A stretch of 64,000 nucleotides of DNA, from NCBI GenBank assembly GCA_964471825.1, contig CAYYKD010000003.1:62001-126000 (forward strand), given 5' to 3'. Position numbers and translations under genes: made by a program. The stretch is from CAYYKD01 sp964471825 (GTDB taxonomy: Bacteria; Spirochaetota; GWE2-31-10; CAYYKD01). Of the stretch, positions 62,042 to 64,000 are shown piece after piece (positions within the stretch are counted from its first letter, which is position 1; each line of letters begins with the position of its first letter). The notes under the pieces are model-generated. The model searched no databases. It was given only the letters and a program-made list of their open reading frames with translations, and had not been told where the DNA came from.

Positions 62042-62070
62042 AAAGTATAATATTTTAAGTATTTTGTAAA
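62042..62070 (-). promoter_or_regulatory. Predicted promoter of the diguanylate cyclase gene (leaderless arrangement)
   Basis: Minus strand TTTACA (62070-62065), 17 bases, TACTTT (62047-62042), then seven bases to the ATG. Confidence 0.4.
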
Positions 62071-62110
62071 TACCATAAATACAAATTCAAAAAAAAAGAT
62101 TAATAGATGT

Positions 62111-62926
62111 ATGAAAATATCAATAATATTATTACTTACAATTTATTTTTTTAGCTGTTCCGGTCAACACAAAACCCTGGACATAGATCCACCCTCTGTA
62201 GGTTTTGTATTTGCCTCAGGGTACAATTGGGTTATTTCATTTGACGAACCTGTATCGTCTCTCAAGATCGAGTCTGAAAAAGCAGATAAGGTACTTCAAA
62301 TTAACCCGCTCTATCCACAGGCTAATTTTAGTATAGACTCGAGATATTTTCTAAATCACTCTATACCCGTTATCAATGAGAGTGTAAAGCTAAGGTTGAC
62401 ATCAGAGGACACAAGTAGTAATAGTTTAACAGAAGAATTAGTTTTTCCGCCAATCAATCAAAATCCTGCAGATATAAAGATCGTAAAGATAAATACAGTG
62501 AAGAGTGCTAAAAAATCACAATCAATAGTATTAGAAAAAAAACATGGATCACCTGTTGGATTTAAACTGAATCTCTTAAATCATACTTCAAATTGCGGGA
62601 TAGAACTTGAAAGTTATTTAACTGTAAATAAATCCTATGAGTTTAAATCATCCTCAAACTATAATAATTCTGAGATACGACTTACAGCAACATATGGATT
62701 GATATTTATAACAGATAACAATAGTGTAATAACGGATTATTATCTTTACTACGATAGCACAAAGAATGAGATTTCAAAATTGATTATACGAAAAAGATTT
62801 AAGGATTTTATAAGAATCCTACTTGATGGTGGCGTAGAGGAGGAGGAAATTATTATTCATGATATAAATAAAAAAGCGCCCTCTAAAGGACGCCTATTGG
62901 GACAGAAGGGACTCGAACCCTCATAG
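62111..62926 (+). CDS. Lipoprotein of unknown function overlapping an antisense tRNA
   Basis: 271 residues. A signal peptide ends in FFSC (Cys16). The mature protein is Ser/Asn-rich with strand patterns (VGFVFASGYNWVISFDEPVSSLKIE) and no recognised domain. The last 20 or so residues (KAPSKGRLLGQKGLEPS) are encoded by the antisense of the tRNA-Leu terminator and the tRNA 3' end, so the frame ends 29 bases inside the tRNA. The real functional C-terminus may be near HDINKK, with the rest being read-through. Divergent from the diguanylate cyclase gene. Confidence 0.6.
   Translation: MKISIILLLTIYFFSCSGQHKTLDIDPPSVGFVFASGYNWVISFDEPVSSLKIESEKADKVLQINPLYPQANFSIDSRYFLNHSIPVINESVKLRLTSEDTSSNSLTEELVFPPINQNPADIKIVKINTVKSAKKSQSIVLEKKHGSPVGFKLNLLNHTSNCGIELESYLTVNKSYEFKSSSNYNNSEIRLTATYGLIFITDNNSVITDYYLYYDSTKNEISKLIIRKRFKDFIRILLDGGVEEEEIIIHDINKKAPSKGRLLGQKGLEPS
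62869..62896 (-). terminator. Rho-independent terminator of tRNA-Leu
   Basis: On the minus strand GCGTCC-TTTAGA-GGGCGC followed by a T-run, directly after the tRNA 3' end; it lies within the lipoprotein frame on the other strand. Confidence 0.8.
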
Positions 62927-62981
62927 CGTTTCCGCCACAAACACCTCAAGCTTGCGTGTCTACCAATTTCACCACCATCCC
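62898..62981 (-). tRNA. tRNA-Leu (anticodon GAG)
   Basis: 84 nt, minus strand. Acceptor GGGATGG/CTGTCCC, D-arm TGGTGAAATTGGTAGACACG, anticodon stem CAAGC/GTTTG with loop TTGAGGT (GAG), long variable arm TGGCGGAAACGCTA and T-arm AGGGTTCGAGTCCCT. No encoded CCA. Confidence 0.95.
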
Positions 62982-62991
62982 GTTAAACTAA

Positions 62992-63020
62992 CATATATCA
63001 AAATGGAACCGTTTTGTCAA
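62992..63020 (-). promoter_or_regulatory. Promoter of tRNA-Leu
   Basis: Minus strand TTGACA (63020-63015), 17 bases, TATATG (62997-62992), with transcription starting a few bases before the tRNA. Confidence 0.6.
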
Positions 63021-63108
63021 TCTGAATTTCTATGAGATTTACTTAAGTTTTTGCAACTAATAAAACACTCTCATATACCTAGATTATATCTATGTTCATG
63101 TACAAATA

Positions 63109-64000
63109 TTAAACTATAAAGACACCCTGCCAGTCGGCTGGAGGCGGTTTTTTTAAAAACGCATCGCATCGTTGGATCATAACACTTGATGGGCCGTCAC
63201 CATTTAAGAGTGCAGAGGCAAACTCAAAGGAGGATCTGGCCTTGCCCCACTCTCTTCTCTGATATTTAGCAAAACCATCCTCATAGGTCTCGAGCATATC
63301 GAGAATTGCCTGGGAGACCTCGCCGTTTTTACCGACCAGTTCATATATCCTACCGCCTATAGTTTTACCTTTGACCTGAACTGTATCTATTAATCTGGTA
63401 ACAAATTTACTCCTGATGATAGAGTTAGTTGATTCACTGATGAGTATTCTGGTAGAATATATCTTGTTAAGTGACTCGAGCCTTGAAGACAGGTTCACAT
63501 TGTCTCCTAGTGTTGTATAGTTGAATCTTTCACTATAACCTATGTTACCAACAAAAACCTCACCGGTATTAATTCCAAATCGTGTAACAAATTCAGGATA
63601 ACCTTTTGGCATTATAAGTTTATTGAAATCCTCTTCAAAATGTTTGCAACTTAGAGCTGCATTTGCTGCAAGCTCAGCGTGGTTCTTCATTGTGATAGGA
63701 GCGTTCCAGAAAGCCATAACAGCATCACCGATATATTTGTCAACTGTTCCGTTATTGTCAATAATAGCTCTGGTAATACCCTCAAAATATCTTGACATTA
63801 CTGAGACAAGTTTTTCCGGCAATAGGCTCTCTGAAAGTGTTGTAAAATTTTGAATATCTGAAAACATAATTGTCAGCTCTTTCTTTTCTCCACCAAGGAT
63901 CGCCTCTTTATTATGATCAATCATACTTTTTACGATATCTGACGGGACATATTTAATAAATGATTTAAGACTGGTTTTCATATTTGACAATGCACTTTCT
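63109..64000 (-). CDS. Class III adenylate/guanylate cyclase, C-terminal part (5' end outside window)
   Basis: The minus-strand frame is open to the window edge, so only the last ~297 residues are seen. SLKSFIKYVPSDIVKSMI is the usual linker after a HAMP domain, suggesting a membrane receptor cyclase. The catalytic domain is complete: metal Asp in MFSDIQNFTTLSE and in VDKYIGDAVMAFWNAP, FGINTGEVFVGNIG, and TTLGDNVNLSSRLE. The tail (about 75 residues) resembles the short helical end often found after these cyclases, with YQRREWGKARSSFEFA. Expected to make cAMP. Confidence 0.9.
   Translation of the reverse strand, partial: ESALSNMKTSLKSFIKYVPSDIVKSMIDHNKEAILGGEKKELTIMFSDIQNFTTLSESLLPEKLVSVMSRYFEGITRAIIDNNGTVDKYIGDAVMAFWNAPITMKNHAELAANAALSCKHFEEDFNKLIMPKGYPEFVTRFGINTGEVFVGNIGYSERFNYTTLGDNVNLSSRLESLNKIYSTRILISESTNSIIRSKFVTRLIDTVQVKGKTIGGRIYELVGKNGEVSQAILDMLETYEDGFAKYQRREWGKARSSFEFASALLNGDGPSSVMIQRCDAFLKKPPPADWQGVFIV

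Noticed and set aside
1..64000. CRISPR arrays, prophage modules, integrases or rRNA operons
   Set aside because: No regularly spaced direct repeats, structural phage genes, recombinase motifs or rRNA sequences were seen on either strand.

Overview
The window is AT-rich, densely coding bacterial DNA. It is most consistent with a spirochaete: there are several large class III nucleotide cyclases, a PEGA-domain lipoprotein, many other lipoproteins, hybrid histidine kinases, a complete Rnf complex and a FadD-type ligase with an internal hydrophobic insert. This assignment is inferred from gene content; no rRNA is present to confirm it.

Layout. 1-3912: the end of a beta-propeller protein, a type II restriction-modification pair, and a short broken gene carrying a small inverted-repeat element. 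4116-9491: one giant signalling protein (kinase-like, ATPase, TPR, GAF and adenylate/guanylate cyclase domains). 9746-17441: a housekeeping run of acyl-CoA ligase, Dus, RseC, Rel/SpoT, a nucleoside-phosphorylase-like protein and MurJ. 17508-21875: an Rpn-type nuclease and a hybrid histidine kinase. 21943-25561 (minus): two lipoproteins, a membrane protein and an RlmL-type methyltransferase. 25763-26651: tRNA-Thr, tRNA-Tyr, a strong terminator and rsmD. 26686-35547 (minus): rnfCDGEAB followed directly by bioB-bioA-bioF, apparently one transcription unit with a strong promoter at 35576-35604. 36027-45748: a fucosyltransferase-like protein, an HD-GYP phosphodiesterase with a DUF748/AsmA protein, and a membrane hybrid kinase with a tocopherol-cyclase-like protein. 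45794-47530 (minus): a DUF115/MptE-like protein and a lone groES. 47863-56055: an ABC-F ATPase with a structured leader, metX-metW, a thioesterase, nth, a TonB-dependent receptor and a lipoprotein. 56151-64000: a degenerate RAYT-like gene, a membrane cyclase with a degenerate M23 protein, a GIY-YIG protein, a diguanylate cyclase, a lipoprotein, tRNA-Leu and the end of another cyclase.

How the genes work together. Three class III cyclases, an HD-GYP protein, a GGDEF protein and a Rel/SpoT enzyme put cyclic-nucleotide, c-di-GMP and (p)ppGpp signalling in one 64-kb stretch. The Rnf complex could energise ferredoxin for radical-SAM biotin synthase, whose gene follows rnfB by three bases. MetX and MetW form a methionine-activation pair.

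The most interesting signals are: (i) a dispersed family of short intergenic inverted repeats with a GGTTGTCCC/GGCTGTCC core, one copy lying beside a RAYT-like protein that has lost its HUH motif; (ii) a candidate leader peptide and hairpin in front of the ABC-F gene; (iii) a kinase-like/cyclase fusion lacking the HRD aspartate; (iv) the Rnf-biotin operon; and (v) several genes whose start codon falls at the predicted transcription start, suggesting leaderless mRNAs.
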